From assembly GCA_041912595.1 (NCBI GenBank), contig JAYRMR010000019.1, forward strand, positions 26,276-90,275: a stretch of 64,000 bases of DNA, given 5' to 3'. Below, one piece after another: positions 37,540 to 47,566 of the stretch (the first letter of the stretch is position 1; each line of letters opens with the position of its first letter). Made by a program: the position numbers and the translations under genes. The notes below the pieces were generated by a model. The model saw nothing but the letters and a program-made list of their open reading frames with translations, had not been told where the DNA came from and did no database searches. The DNA is from Roseateles_B sp041912595. GTDB taxonomy: Bacteria > Pseudomonadota > Gammaproteobacteria > Burkholderiales > Burkholderiaceae_C.

Positions 37540-37744
37540 TGATCGGGCTGGGGGGGCAGTTGCAGTGCAGTGCACCGGGCTGGGGGCGAGGACGGGACGG
37601 GACGCGGACGGGCAGTGTGGGCCGGAGTCGGGGCGGCCGTCGTTCGCGCGGGGGATGGGGCGGGGGCTCATGCCCCGGGGAGTGCCTGTGCCGGGCGCGG
37701 GGTCGGACCTTGGCGCGGGGGGCGTGGAAATGGCTCAGGCAAAG

Positions 37745-37778
37745 AAAAAACCGCCGGCCTTGCGGCACGGCGGTTTTT
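37745..37778. terminator. Bidirectional terminator after the Ala-rich lipoprotein gene
   Basis: Stem AACCGCCG / CGGCGGTT with six A on one side (37745-37750) and five T on the other (37774-37778), so it can work on both strands. It ends the minus-strand lipoprotein gene 19 bases after its stop. Confidence 0.85.
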
Positions 37779-37796
37779 CCTGAATCGGGGATCCGA

Positions 37797-38000
37797 TTAC
37801 TTGCTGGCAGCAGCCGAAGCAGCGTCAGCAGCGGCGGGAGCCGAAGCGTCAGCGGCCGGAGCCGAAGCGGCTTCCGAAGCGGCGGGAGCCGGAGCAGCGG
37901 CGGGAGCCGGAGCAGCAGCAGGAGCTTCTTCAGCCTTCTTGCCGCAAGCGGTCAGGGCAGCAGCAGCCAGCAGGGAAGCCAACAGGATCGACTTATTCAT
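37797..38000 (-). CDS. Small Ala-rich lipoprotein, 67 residues
   Basis: ATG 38000 follows GAGGA; an in-frame ATG lies 12 bases upstream. The signal peptide MNKSILLASLLAAAALTAC ends in a perfect lipobox. The mature part is KKAEEAPAA followed by Ala/Pro/Ser/Asp repeats (AAPAPA, ASEAAS) with no hydrophobic core, so it is likely an extended, low-complexity outer-membrane or periplasmic linker like entericidin or other small abundant lipoproteins. It has its own promoter, a ~140-base leader and a strong terminator, which together suggest high, regulated expression. Confidence 0.82.
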   Translation of the reverse strand: MNKSILLASLLAAAALTACGKKAEEAPAAAPAPAAAPAPAASEAASAPAADASAPAAADAASAAASK

Positions 38001-38032
38001 ACTTGTCCTCAAGATCTATTAGACGAAGATTC

Positions 38033-38046
38033 AATTACCGGTAATT
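38033..38046. promoter_or_regulatory. Palindrome in the leader of the small lipoprotein gene
   Basis: Perfect 14-base palindrome AATTACCGGTAATT flanked by CGAAG (38024-38028) and CTTCG (38047-38051). It lies 33 bases upstream of the start codon inside the transcribed leader and could be an operator or an RNA hairpin covering the translation start region. Confidence 0.45.
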
Positions 38047-38148
38047 CTTCGAGAGGACTGTGTCCGCATCGCCAAAACGATTGCGTCCCCAGCCACCCCA
38101 ACAGAACAAGACGTGGAAACCTCGAGCGCTTCCCTCGCCTAGCCCGAA

Positions 38149-38178
38149 ATTATAGCGTCAGCTTTTCGCGCTAGTCAG
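38149..38178 (-). promoter_or_regulatory. Promoter of the small lipoprotein gene
   Basis: On the minus strand a perfect TATAAT (38154-38149) lies 18 bases after CTGACT (38178-38173), a four-of-six match to the -35 consensus. Transcription would start near 38142, giving a leader of about 140 bases. Confidence 0.6.
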
Positions 38179-38699
38179 AGTCCCAAAGTGCTGGACGCAA
38201 AGGATTCTTCGGAACGTTGCGAGACCGCATCAAACCACTCGAGCGCTGCGCCATGCGCACCCGCGTCGCTTTCGACGACGGCCCGCCCCTGCCGCGCCTC
38301 CAGCAGACGCCACAGCCGGGGCGGCTCGCCCAGCAGCAGCGCGGCCGGGCGGCGGTGATCCACCGGGCCTTCGTCGCTCAGCTGGCGCGCCTCCACGGCA
38401 TGCCCGTAGAGCTGGCGCCATTGCACGAAACGCGGATGGCGCCGCGCGAGCGCCTCGTAGTCATGGGCCAGCAGACGCAGGCGGCGCTGCGGGGCCACCC
38501 ACTGGCGCAAGGCTTCCAGCACGGCCGGGTTGGACAGCGGCCAGCGCTGGAAATCGGTGTCGAAGCAGCAGATCTGCAAGGCCCCGCCGCGACAGGCCCG
38601 AAGCAGCTCGTCCAGCAGGGCCTGCTCGACGGCCGGCTGGCCCTGCAGCAGCACGCGCTCGGGCGCCGTCGGTTCAGCCTTCATCGAATCGTCCATCAA
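38175..38699 (-). CDS. Conserved protein of unknown function, 174 residues
   Basis: A soluble protein with a mixed alpha/beta pattern. ALQICCFDTDFQRWPLSNPAVLEALRQW and RRLRLLAHDYEALARRHPRFVQWRQLYGHAVEAR suggest a domain distantly like the phospholipase D fold (a DUF7931-type protein in betaproteobacteria), but no HKD motif is present. Start could be the first Met or Met6. It lies 33 bases after the RoxA-like gene on the same strand and may be co-transcribed with it. Confidence 0.6.
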   Translation of the reverse strand: MMDDSMKAEPTAPERVLLQGQPAVEQALLDELLRACRGGALQICCFDTDFQRWPLSNPAVLEALRQWVAPQRRLRLLAHDYEALARRHPRFVQWRQLYGHAVEARQLSDEGPVDHRRPAALLLGEPPRLWRLLEARQGRAVVESDAGAHGAALEWFDAVSQRSEESFASSTLGL

Positions 38700-38732
38700 G
38701 CCACCTCCTGGCCGGCCGCAAGCCGGGCCTGA

Positions 38733-39869
38733 TCAGCCGAGTGCCGCGCCGTCCGCCTGCACCCAGCCATCCTCCGCCCATTGGTCCAGCAGCTCGCGGG
38801 CGCCGTCGGACAACTGGGCCACCTCCTTCGCCGTCAATGCGCGCTGATCGGCCAGGCGGCGCATCAGCCGGGCGTCCCGGCCACCGGCGCGGTAGGACTC
38901 GCCGTTGATGAAGACATGGGCCGTGTCATACATCATGCGGCTGCGCCGATCCAGCACGGCGCCGGCGCCGTCCGGCAAGGCCTCGCCCATCTCGAAGAAG
39001 ACCTTGGGCTTGGGCTCGGTGAGCGCCTCGCCCAGCGCACGCTCCAGGGCCAGCGGTTCGCGCAGGGCGCGCTCGCAGGCATCGCGGGAGAAGTCCAGCA
39101 GCTGCTGCGGAATGGCGCCCGGCGTCTCGGTGGCCGGCTGCTTCGGGTCGGCGTACATCTTGTTGGCGTAGGCCTGGGACTCGTCGTCCATCAGCCGCTG
39201 CAGCAGCTCGCGGGCCAGCTCGGCGCGCCAGGGCGTGCGGAAGCCCACCGAGCAGGTCATGCACTCGCCGAGGGCAATGCCGTCGTGCGCCCAGCCCGGC
39301 GGCAGGTAGAGCATGTCGCCCGGCTCCAGGGTGAATTCCTGCTCGGGCTCGAAGTCCGCCAGCAGCTTGACCGGCACGTCCGGGCGCAGCGCGCCGGTGG
39401 TGGCGTGCCCCTGGCGGCCGATGCGCCAGTGGCGCTTGCCGTGGACCTGGATCAGGAAGACGTCATAGGAATCGAAGTGCGGACCGACGCCGCCGCCGTC
39501 GGTGGCGTAGGAGATCATCAGGTCGTCCAGACGCGCCTCGGGCACGAAGCGGAACTTCGCCAGCAGCTCCTGCGCCGCCGGCACGTGCAGGTCCAGCCCC
39601 TGCACGAGCACCGTCCAGCCGGGCTTGCTCCAGGGCGGCAGCTTGTTCACCGGCCCGTGCTTCAGGGCCCACTTGCCGTCGAACTGCGAGACCAGGCGGG
39701 ACTCCACGTCCTCGCTGGCGGCCAGGGCGGCGAGCTCGCTTCGATTGGCGGGGGGCTGGATGCCGGGCAGCGCCTGGCGCACCAGCAGCGGCTTGCGCTG
39801 CCAGTACTGGCGCATGAATTGCTCGGGGCTCTGGCCGCCCAGCAGCGGCGTCGGGGTTTGGATATTCAT
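38733..39869 (-). CDS. JmjC-type ribosomal oxygenase (RoxA/YcfD-like)
   Basis: A 378-residue 2-oxoglutarate/Fe(II) oxygenase. E. coli YcfD/RoxA hydroxylates an Arg of ribosomal protein L16. The iron site is visible: PHFDSYD supplies His and Asp, and PPGWAHDG the second His. FEPEQEFTLEPGDMLYLPPGWAHDG is the characteristic cupin segment. The C-terminal ~100 residues form the dimerisation and winged-helix domains. Start ATG 39869. Its promoter region faces the sigma-54-type region of the exporter operon. Confidence 0.88.
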   Translation of the reverse strand: MNIQTPTPLLGGQSPEQFMRQYWQRKPLLVRQALPGIQPPANRSELAALAASEDVESRLVSQFDGKWALKHGPVNKLPPWSKPGWTVLVQGLDLHVPAAQELLAKFRFVPEARLDDLMISYATDGGGVGPHFDSYDVFLIQVHGKRHWRIGRQGHATTGALRPDVPVKLLADFEPEQEFTLEPGDMLYLPPGWAHDGIALGECMTCSVGFRTPWRAELARELLQRLMDDESQAYANKMYADPKQPATETPGAIPQQLLDFSRDACERALREPLALERALGEALTEPKPKVFFEMGEALPDGAGAVLDRRSRMMYDTAHVFINGESYRAGGRDARLMRRLADQRALTAKEVAQLSDGARELLDQWAEDGWVQADGAALG

Positions 39870-39905
39870 GCCGTGATTGTGCGCGAGCCGCCGTCCCGGA
39901 TTCGA

Positions 39906-39927
39906 GACGCCTGAGCGCTCCGGCGTC
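39906..39927. promoter_or_regulatory. Near-perfect 22-base palindrome, candidate enhancer site
   Basis: Arms GACGCCTGAGC (39906-39916) and GCTCCGGCGTC (39917-39927) pair with one mismatch. A further half-site TCCGGCGTC lies at 39950-39958, 31 bases (about three helical turns) after the first. The centre is about 115 bases before the start site expected from the sigma-54 promoter at 40005, the usual distance for NtrC-type enhancers. It is also 37 bases before the divergent oxygenase gene. Confidence 0.6.
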
Positions 39928-40004
39928 CCGATCTTGGGATAGCTCAAGGTCCGGCGTCGCGCCCGGCAGCCCCGCACACCGGGCGCGCAGGCCGATCCGG
40001 CGCC

Positions 40005-40020
40005 TGGCACGAGTCCTGCA
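40005..40020 (+). promoter_or_regulatory. Sigma-54 (-24/-12) promoter of the exporter operon
   Basis: TGGCACGAGTCCTGCA has GG (40006-40007) and GC (40018-40019) separated by exactly ten bases, and matches TGGCACG-N4-TTGCA at all but one position. Transcription would begin near 40031, 70 bases before the adaptor ATG. Confidence 0.75.
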
Positions 40021-40100
40021 ATCACGCAGGATGCCGGCCCCGCTCGCCGGCATCGACTCCCCTTCTGCTGATCACCCCTTTTCACGACGTTCCCGCGCCC

Positions 40101-41372
40101 ATGGACATCACACGCCCCGCCCGCCGCTGGCCTCTGCTGGCCCGCCACCGCCGCCTGCTGTGGCCGGGTCTGGCCCTCGTGGCCGTGCTGCTGGGCGCCG
40201 GCATCAGCACGCTGTGGGGCCAGCGGGTGGAGCGTCGCGTGCGGGCCGCCCATGTGCAGCTGGGCACGGTCAGCCTGGGCCCGCTGCGCGAGGAGTTGCG
40301 CGCGCCCGGCAGCCTGCAGCTGCGCGACCCGCAATGGTTGACGGCGCCGATGGAGGGCCGCATCGAGCGCCTGTCGGTGCAACCGGGCCAGGCGGTCAAG
40401 GCGGGGGACAGCCTGCTGAAGCTGTCCAATCCGGCCCAGGAGCAGCGCGTGCTCGACGCACGCTGGCAGCACGAGCAGGCCGAGGCCGAATGCCGCGCGC
40501 TGCAGGCCACGCTCGGCAGCCAGATCACCCAGCAGCGCAGTGCCGTGGACCGCGCGGCCTACGCGGAGCGCAGCGCCCTGCTCCAGTGGAATGCCGACGA
40601 GGAGCTGCTGCGAGAGGGCCTGGTCACCAAGATCGCCCACCAGCGCAGCCAGTTCAACCTCGAGCAGGCCCGCCACCTGCTGCTGCTGGAGCGCACGGTG
40701 CTGACCCAGCAGCAGGAGAGCGTCCGCGCGCAGATCAAGGCCAGGCAGGCCGCGGTGGAGCGCCTGCGCCAGGCCCTGGCCGCTGAAAGTGCACGGCAGG
40801 ACAGCCTCTGGATTCGCGCCCCCATGGACGCCGTGGTGCAGGAGCTCGGCCTGCAGATCGGGCAGTCCGTCGCGGCCGGTGCCAGCCTCGCGCGCCTGGG
40901 CAAGCCGGAGTCGCTGATGGCCGAGCTCCAGGTGCCGGAATCGCAGGCCCGCGAGCTCGCACCGGGCCAGCGCGTCGAGCTGGACCTGCGCAACAGCGCG
41001 AGCGAGTCCCGGGTCCGCGGCCACATCGAACGCATCGCCCCCAAGGTGCAGCAGGGCGTGGTGAAGGTGAACGTGGCCCTGGACCAGGCCCTGCCCCCGG
41101 GCGCGCGCCCGGACCTTAGCATCGACGGCACGGTGCTGCTGCGCGAGCTGCCGCAGACCGTGCAGGTGCCGCGCCCGCTGTTCAGCCAGCCCCACGCCCA
41201 GGGCCACGTCTACCGCCTCGATGCGCAGGGCCTCGCCTGGCGCGTCCCCGTGCGATTCGGCGCCGCCGCCGTGGGCCGCATCGCCATCGAAGCCGGGCTG
41301 CAAGCCGGCGATCGCATCGTCACCTCAGACACCAGCGACTGGCCGGTGAATACCCCCGTCCGGCTGGAATGA
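40101..41372 (+). CDS. Periplasmic adaptor subunit (HlyD/MacA type)
   Basis: A 423-residue membrane-fusion protein with one N-terminal helix (LLWPGLALVAVLLGAGIS). It has the lipoyl half-motifs (GRIERLSVQPGQAVKAGDSLLKL and SLWIRAPMDAVVQELGLQIGQSVAAGASL), a central coiled-coil hairpin (about 110-230), and the beta-barrel and membrane-proximal parts at the end. It links an inner-membrane ABC pump to an outer-membrane channel. It is the first gene of a five-gene operon with its own two-component system; no TolC-like gene is present. Confidence 0.88.
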   Translation: MDITRPARRWPLLARHRRLLWPGLALVAVLLGAGISTLWGQRVERRVRAAHVQLGTVSLGPLREELRAPGSLQLRDPQWLTAPMEGRIERLSVQPGQAVKAGDSLLKLSNPAQEQRVLDARWQHEQAEAECRALQATLGSQITQQRSAVDRAAYAERSALLQWNADEELLREGLVTKIAHQRSQFNLEQARHLLLLERTVLTQQQESVRAQIKARQAAVERLRQALAAESARQDSLWIRAPMDAVVQELGLQIGQSVAAGASLARLGKPESLMAELQVPESQARELAPGQRVELDLRNSASESRVRGHIERIAPKVQQGVVKVNVALDQALPPGARPDLSIDGTVLLRELPQTVQVPRPLFSQPHAQGHVYRLDAQGLAWRVPVRFGAAAVGRIAIEAGLQAGDRIVTSDTSDWPVNTPVRLE

Positions 41373-41412
41373 GCCCCGCCCTTCCCCTACATTCCCACTC
41401 CCAGGAGACGAC

Positions 41413-42196
<784 letters not shown>

Positions 42197-42204
<8 letters not shown>

Positions 42205-44701
42205 GGACCTCCGACTGGCCCTGCTGAGCCTGGCCCGCGCGCCCTGGCAATCGCTCCTGACCCTGCTGACCCTGGCCTGCGGCCTGGGCTTCGCGGTGTA
42301 CTGCTACTGCATGTACCTGGGCTTCATCGAAGGCAGCCTGCCCTTCGAGGCGCCGGACCGCGTCGTGGGCATCGAGGCCACCCGCGACGGTGATCGCATG
42401 CAGGCCCGCAGCGTGCTCTACGCCGACCTGCTGGAGTTCCGCGACAGCCTGACGAGCGTCGAGGACCTGGCGCCGCTCACCACCCTGGCCGCCACGGTAG
42501 GCAGCCCGCGGCGCACGCCGGTGGTGGTGTCCGCCGCGCAGATCGCCGCGCCCTTCTGGCGCTGGGCCGCGGTCCGCCCGCTGCAGGGCCGCCTGCTGCA
42601 GGCCACCGACGAGCTGCCCGGGGCCCCGCCTGTCGTCGTCATCGGCGAAAGCCTCTGGCGCGAGCAGCTGCTTGGCTCGACGCAGGCCCTGGGCCAGGTG
42701 CTGCGCGTCAATGGCGTGGAGCGCACCGTCGTCGGCGTCCTGCCCGACACCGTGCGCCTGCCGCTGAACCAGCGGCTCTGGCTGCCCTTCCAGGCCCCCC
42801 GCCCCGAGCAGATGCAGCGCCAGGAGCGCATGAGCCTGGGCACCCCCGGCCACGTGATGCTGCTGGCACGACTGAAGCCGCAGGCCGGCATGGCCTCGCT
42901 CCAGGCGGAGCTGGACCTCGCCGGGCAGCAGCTGGCCCAGCGCTACCCGCGCAGCCACGCCCAGCTGGGCCTGGTGGCCGTCGGCTACACGAGCTGGGGC
43001 ATGAGCGATGCCGACACCATCAGCCAGGCCCTCGCCGTGGCCGCCGCGCTGCTGCTGTGCCTGGTGAGCCTCAATGCCGGCAACCTGCTGCTGGGGCGCG
43101 CCAACGAGCGCCGTCAGGACATCGCCCTGCGCCTGGCCCTGGGAGCGCCACGCGCCCGCCTCGTCCTGCAGAGCCTGATGGAAACCCTGGTGCTGAGCCT
43201 GCTGGCCACCGCCGTCGGCGCCTTCTTCGCCGCCTGGGCCCTGACCCTCACCCAGCAGGCGGCCGAGGCCACCTCGGACGGCCGCATGCCCTTCTGGATC
43301 CATTTCGCGCTGCGTCCGAAGGCGATCCTCTTTGCGCTGCTGCTGGCCCTGCTCACCGCCTTGCTGACCGGCGGCCTGCCCGCCTGGCGCGGCAGCGACG
43401 TCGACACCGCCGACGTGCTCAAGGACGGTCAGCGCGGCAGTCCCGGGGTCCGGGCCGGCCGCTTCAGCCGCCTGCTCGTCGTCCTGCAGATGAGCCTCGC
43501 GGCGCTGCTGCTGTGGGTGACGGGCACGCAGCTCTACGCGGCCCAGCAACGCCTGGGCCAGAGCACCGGCGCGCGCATGGACGACGTGCTGACGGCCCAG
43601 GTGCACTGGCAGGCCCCGGCACCGTCCCCGGCCACCGCCGCCAGCACCGCACTCCCGACCGAGGAGCTCGCTGCGCGCCGCCGGCAGGCCACGCAGGCGC
43701 TGTGGGCCCGCCTCGAAACCCAGCTGGACAGCCACGCCCAGGCGGCCGGCATCCACGGCGTCGCCCTGGCCACCTTCCTCCCGGGAGGCTCGGCCAGCGC
43801 CGTGGAACTGCTCGCCCTCGAGGGGCAGCCGGTCGCCGCTGAACGCGCGCCGATCAGCAACAGCTACGGCGTCAGCGCCGGTTTCTTCCAGGCGCTGGAC
43901 ATCCGCCTGCTGGAAGGCCGCGGCTTCGGCAGCCAGGACCGCGAGGGCGGCCAGCTCGTGGCGGTGGTCAACAAGACCTTCGCGCAGCAGCACTGGCCCG
44001 GGGAGTCGGCGCTGGGCCGGCGCTTCGCCTGGCTGGATCCGGACCGTCCGCAGGAGCTGAGCTGGATCACCATCGTGGGCGTGTGCGAGCCCGTGGCGCA
44101 CGGCCTGGTCCGTCTGGACCACCAGCGCCAGGCGGTCGCCTACCAGCCCTTGGCCCAGCTGTCGGCCCCGCCGACCCGGATGGAGCTGGCCTGGGTGGGT
44201 GGCCGCGACACGGCCTCGCAGCGCGAGTGGATGGCCCGCGCCGTCAGCGAGGCCGATCCCGACCTGGCGCTGCAGAGCGTCCGAAGCGCCCGCGAACGGC
44301 AGCAGATGGCCCTGGCCGGCGCCGACGTCAGGGCCGGCGTCTGCACGGCCCTGGGACTGATGAGCCTGCTGCTGGCGGTCAGCGGCATCTATGGCGTGAC
44401 CCACCGCGCCGTCGCCCTTCGGCGGCATGAGCTGGCGGTGCGGACGGCGGTCGGCGCGCCGCCGGGGGCCCTGCTGGCGCTGCTCCTGGGTCGCAGCCTC
44501 TGGCAGCTGGCCCTGGCCCTGCTGCTGGGACTGCCGGCCGGCTGGATGGCCCTGGGCGCCCTGGACCTCCAGAGCGTCGACTTCCTGTGGGGCGCGGCGG
44601 CCTCCGCGCTGCTGATCGCCAGCGTGGCGCTGCTCGCGACCTGGCTGCCGGCGCGCCAGGCGCTGCGCCAGTCGCCGTCCCGCCTGCTGCAGGCGCTGTG
44701 A
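42197..44701 (+). CDS. ABC transporter permease, FtsX/MacB (ADOP) type
   Basis: An 834-residue permease with two FtsX-like units. Each has an N- or C-terminal membrane group and a large periplasmic MacB-type domain (first after RVVGIEATRDGDR, second after DMPFW-like region to GRGFGSQDREGGQLVAVVNKTFAQQHWPG). The VVGVLPDTVRLPLNQRLWLPF and LALGAPRARLVLQSLMETLVLSLLATAVG motifs are characteristic of these exporters of peptides, lipids or antibiotics. The start at 42197 lies inside the ATPase gene. With the adaptor it should form a tripartite pump. Confidence 0.87.
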
Positions 44702-44785
44702 GCGCAGCCGCCCCCCGCGCCTGGAGGCCGGGGCCGGTGCGGCCCAGGAGTGACAATCGGCGGCCCTGGCCGCCCGCCTCTTGCC

Positions 44786-46171
44786 ATGACTGACCTGGAT
44801 CCGCACCCGCCCCTGCTCGTCGTGGACGACGATGCCGCCATCCGCATTGCCCTGCGCCAGCTGCTGGCCGCGGCGGGCCTGCCCTGCGTGCTCGCCGCCT
44901 CGCCCGGCGAGGCCCTGGCGGCGCTGCAGGCCCGCGAGCACAGCCTGCTGCTGGCGGACCTGAACTTCCGCGACGACACCACCTCGGGGCAGGAAGGCCT
45001 GGCCCTCATCCGCGAGGCCCGGACCCTGGACCCCGAGCTGCCCATCGTGGCCCTGACCGCCTGGGGCAGCGTGCCGCTGGCCGTCCAGGCCTTGCAACTG
45101 GGGGCCTCGGACTTCCTCGAAAAGCCCTGGGACAACACCCGCCTGCTCACCACGCTGCAGACCCAGCTGCAGCTGCGCCAGGCCCGCCTGGCCGCTGGGC
45201 GTCTGGCCGGCGAGAACCAGTGCCTGCGCGCAGACAGCTCGCACACCAGCCGCTGGGTGGCGGATTCGCCCGTCATGCAGGCCCTCATGAGCCAGGTGCA
45301 GGCGGTGGCCCCCAGCCAGGTCAGTCTGCTGATCAGCGGCGAGAACGGCACGGGCAAGACGCAGCTGGCCGAGGCCATCCATCGGCAGTCCGCACGCGCG
45401 GACCGGCCCTTCATCGCCGTCAACATGGGCGCCATCCCCGAGACGCTGTTCGAGAGCGAGATGTTCGGCCATGAGCGCGGCGCCTTCACCGACGCGCGCC
45501 AGACCCGCATCGGGCGTTTCGAGCTGGCGGATGGGGGCACGCTGTTCCTGGACGAGATCGGCAACCTGCCCCTGGCCCAGCAGGCCAAGCTCCTGCAGGC
45601 GCTGGAGAGCGGCCATTTCGAGCGGCTCGGCTCGGGCCGGCAGCGCCGCGCCGATGTGCGCCTGATCGCGGCAACGAACGAGGACCTCCAGGCCCGGGTG
45701 GAGGCCGGCAGCTTCCGCCGCGATCTCTACTACCGCCTCAACACCGTCCGCCTGCACATGCCGGCCCTGCGCCAGCGCGGCGAGGACGTCGTCGCGCTGG
45801 CCCGCCTGCTGCTGGCGGCGCATGCGGAGCGCGAGCAGCGTCCGGTGCCGCTGCTCAGCCCGGATGCGCTGGAGGCCCTGCGCCGCCACCGCTGGCCCGG
45901 CAATGTGCGCGAGCTCTCGCACTGCATGGCCAGGGCCTGCCTACTGGCGACCGGCCCGCTGATCCACGGCGCCGACCTGGCGCTGCAGGGACCGGCCGGC
46001 ACCGAGCCGCCCTCGGAGCCGCAGGAGCGCCACTGGAATCTGGAAGAGGCCGAACGGGCCTGGATCGAGGCGGCCCTGCGTCACTGCGACGGCCAGGCCA
46101 ACGAGGCCGCCCGCCTGCTCGGGCTCAGCCGATCGGCCCTCTACCGCCGGCTGGGCAAGCACGGCCTATGA
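44786..46171 (+). CDS. NtrC-type sigma-54-dependent response regulator
   Basis: A 461-residue activator. The receiver has DDD (14-16), phospho-acceptor Asp58 and the Lys in FLEKPW. The AAA+ domain has Walker A GENGTGKTQ, Walker B GGTLFLDEIGNLP and the sigma-54 contact loop ERGAFTDA, in which the usual GAFTGA has Asp instead of the second Gly. A Fis-type HTH closes it (ANEAARLLGLSRSALYRRL). It overlaps the kinase gene as ATGA. A palindrome and a -24/-12 promoter before the operon are its likely targets, giving positive autoregulation. Confidence 0.92.
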   Translation: MTDLDPHPPLLVVDDDAAIRIALRQLLAAAGLPCVLAASPGEALAALQAREHSLLLADLNFRDDTTSGQEGLALIREARTLDPELPIVALTAWGSVPLAVQALQLGASDFLEKPWDNTRLLTTLQTQLQLRQARLAAGRLAGENQCLRADSSHTSRWVADSPVMQALMSQVQAVAPSQVSLLISGENGTGKTQLAEAIHRQSARADRPFIAVNMGAIPETLFESEMFGHERGAFTDARQTRIGRFELADGGTLFLDEIGNLPLAQQAKLLQALESGHFERLGSGRQRRADVRLIAATNEDLQARVEAGSFRRDLYYRLNTVRLHMPALRQRGEDVVALARLLLAAHAEREQRPVPLLSPDALEALRRHRWPGNVRELSHCMARACLLATGPLIHGADLALQGPAGTEPPSEPQERHWNLEEAERAWIEAALRHCDGQANEAARLLGLSRSALYRRLGKHGL

Positions 46172-47562
46172 CGGGCAAGACCTGGCCCCGTCGGTACGCG
46201 GTCTCGCGGGTCTGGCTGGCCTGGCTGGGAGGCTGGGCCGCCGGGCTGCCCGCCCTGCTCGCCCTGGCGCTGTGCCTGTGGCAGCTGCCCTGGCTCATCT
46301 ATCCCAAGGTCCTGCTGATGGCGCTGGCGCTGCTGGCCTGGGCCTGGGGATGCGTGTCCTGGCAGCGGCGCTGGCAGGACCGCCTGCGTCAGGCGGCCAA
46401 TGTGCTCGAGGGCCTGGCCCAGGGCGATCCCACGCTGCGCCTGCACCCGGGTCCCGGGCTGGCGGAGCTGGCCGCGCCCATCGCCGCCCTGGGCCGGCAG
46501 CTGCGTCAGGTCCAGGACCAGGCACGCGCCGAGCAGGACCTCACGCGCACCGTGCTGCAGGCCCTGGACGTGGCCGTGCTGGCCTTCGACGACGCCGGGC
46601 AGCTGTGCCTGATCAACCCCAGCGCGGAGCTGCTGCTGAAGGCGCCCGGTGCCACGCTGCTGGGCGGCACGGCCGACGCGCTGGGCCTGTCCGTCTGGAT
46701 GGACGGCGCGCAGGAGGTGGTCTGCGAGCACGCCTTCCCGGGCGCCAGCGGCACCTGGCGCATCCGCCGTCATCGCCAGGCCCTGACGGCGCCCTGCCAC
46801 ACCCTGCTGTGCATCAGCGACCTGCGCCAGGCCCTGCGCGAGCAGGAACTCAAGGCCTGGCACCATCTGCTGCGGGTGCTCAGCCATGAGGTGCAGAACG
46901 CGCTGGCCCCCATCATCAGCCTCAGCGGCAGCCTGCAGCCGGGGGCGGCCGCGGCCGCCGAGGCGGCGGCGCCCGCGCAGCAGGCCTGGGCCGAGGACCT
47001 TCAGGAGGCGCTGCCGCTGATCGAGGCCCGCGCGCGCCAGCTCAGCGAGTTCGTGCGGCGCTACGCCCGCTGGTCCCGCCTGCCCGAGCCCCAGTGGCAG
47101 CTCTTCGACCTGCTGCCCCTGCTGCAGGGTCTGGCGGCCCTGTCCGGCGGCGTGAGGCTGGCCTGGGTGGATGCCGCGGGCCAGCCCTGCGACGCCCCGG
47201 CCCACCTGCCCTTCCACGGCGACGCCGGCCAGATCGAGCAGCTCCTGGGCAATCTGCTGAAGAACGCCCACGAGGCGGAGCGGGCCGCGGGCATCACGGT
47301 GCCCGAGGTGGAGCTGGTCTGTGCCTGCCCGCCCGAGCGACTGTGGCTGCGCGATCGCGGCGTGGGGATCTCGAACCCCGCCAATCTCTTCGTCCCCTTC
47401 TACACGACCAAGCCCGGCGGCAGCGGCATCGGCCTGGTGCTGTCCCGCCAGATTGCCGAGGGGCACGGCGGCAGCCTGTGGCTGGGCGCCCGCCCGGACG
47501 GCCCCGGCGCCGAGGCCAGCCTCCACTTCCCGGGGATGGCCAGGGCGGCTGTGAAACAATAG
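46168..47562 (+). CDS. Sensor histidine kinase of the exporter operon
   Basis: A 464-residue membrane kinase. Two N-terminal helices (about 15-65) hold a very short periplasmic loop, so it probably senses within the membrane or through its partner. A PAS-like domain follows (about 130-220), then the H box LSHEVQNALAPI with His240, N box LLGNLLKNAHEAE and G boxes RDRGVGIS and GGSGIGLVL. The H box type (HEVxNAL) is that of NtrB/NtrY-like kinases paired with NtrC regulators. It is the last gene of the operon. Confidence 0.9.
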   Translation: MTGKTWPRRYAVSRVWLAWLGGWAAGLPALLALALCLWQLPWLIYPKVLLMALALLAWAWGCVSWQRRWQDRLRQAANVLEGLAQGDPTLRLHPGPGLAELAAPIAALGRQLRQVQDQARAEQDLTRTVLQALDVAVLAFDDAGQLCLINPSAELLLKAPGATLLGGTADALGLSVWMDGAQEVVCEHAFPGASGTWRIRRHRQALTAPCHTLLCISDLRQALREQELKAWHHLLRVLSHEVQNALAPIISLSGSLQPGAAAAAEAAAPAQQAWAEDLQEALPLIEARARQLSEFVRRYARWSRLPEPQWQLFDLLPLLQGLAALSGGVRLAWVDAAGQPCDAPAHLPFHGDAGQIEQLLGNLLKNAHEAERAAGITVPEVELVCACPPERLWLRDRGVGISNPANLFVPFYTTKPGGSGIGLVLSRQIAEGHGGSLWLGARPDGPGAEASLHFPGMARAAVKQ

Positions 47563-47566
47563 CGCG

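Larger units (their letters stand above)
37288..37744. other. Non-coding interval with tandem and inverted repeats
   Basis: About 460 bases between the bamC terminator and the next terminator with no convincing gene in either strand; the open frames have unusual composition and no start signals. It holds a heptamer array (37325-37373) and a large inverted repeat (37438-37539), described separately. A structured RNA is possible. Confidence 0.5.

Noticed and set aside
39870..41303. Upstream extension of the RoxA-like frame
   Set aside because: It is antisense to the adaptor gene and reads as low-complexity shadow sequence; ATG 39869 gives the normal family N terminus.
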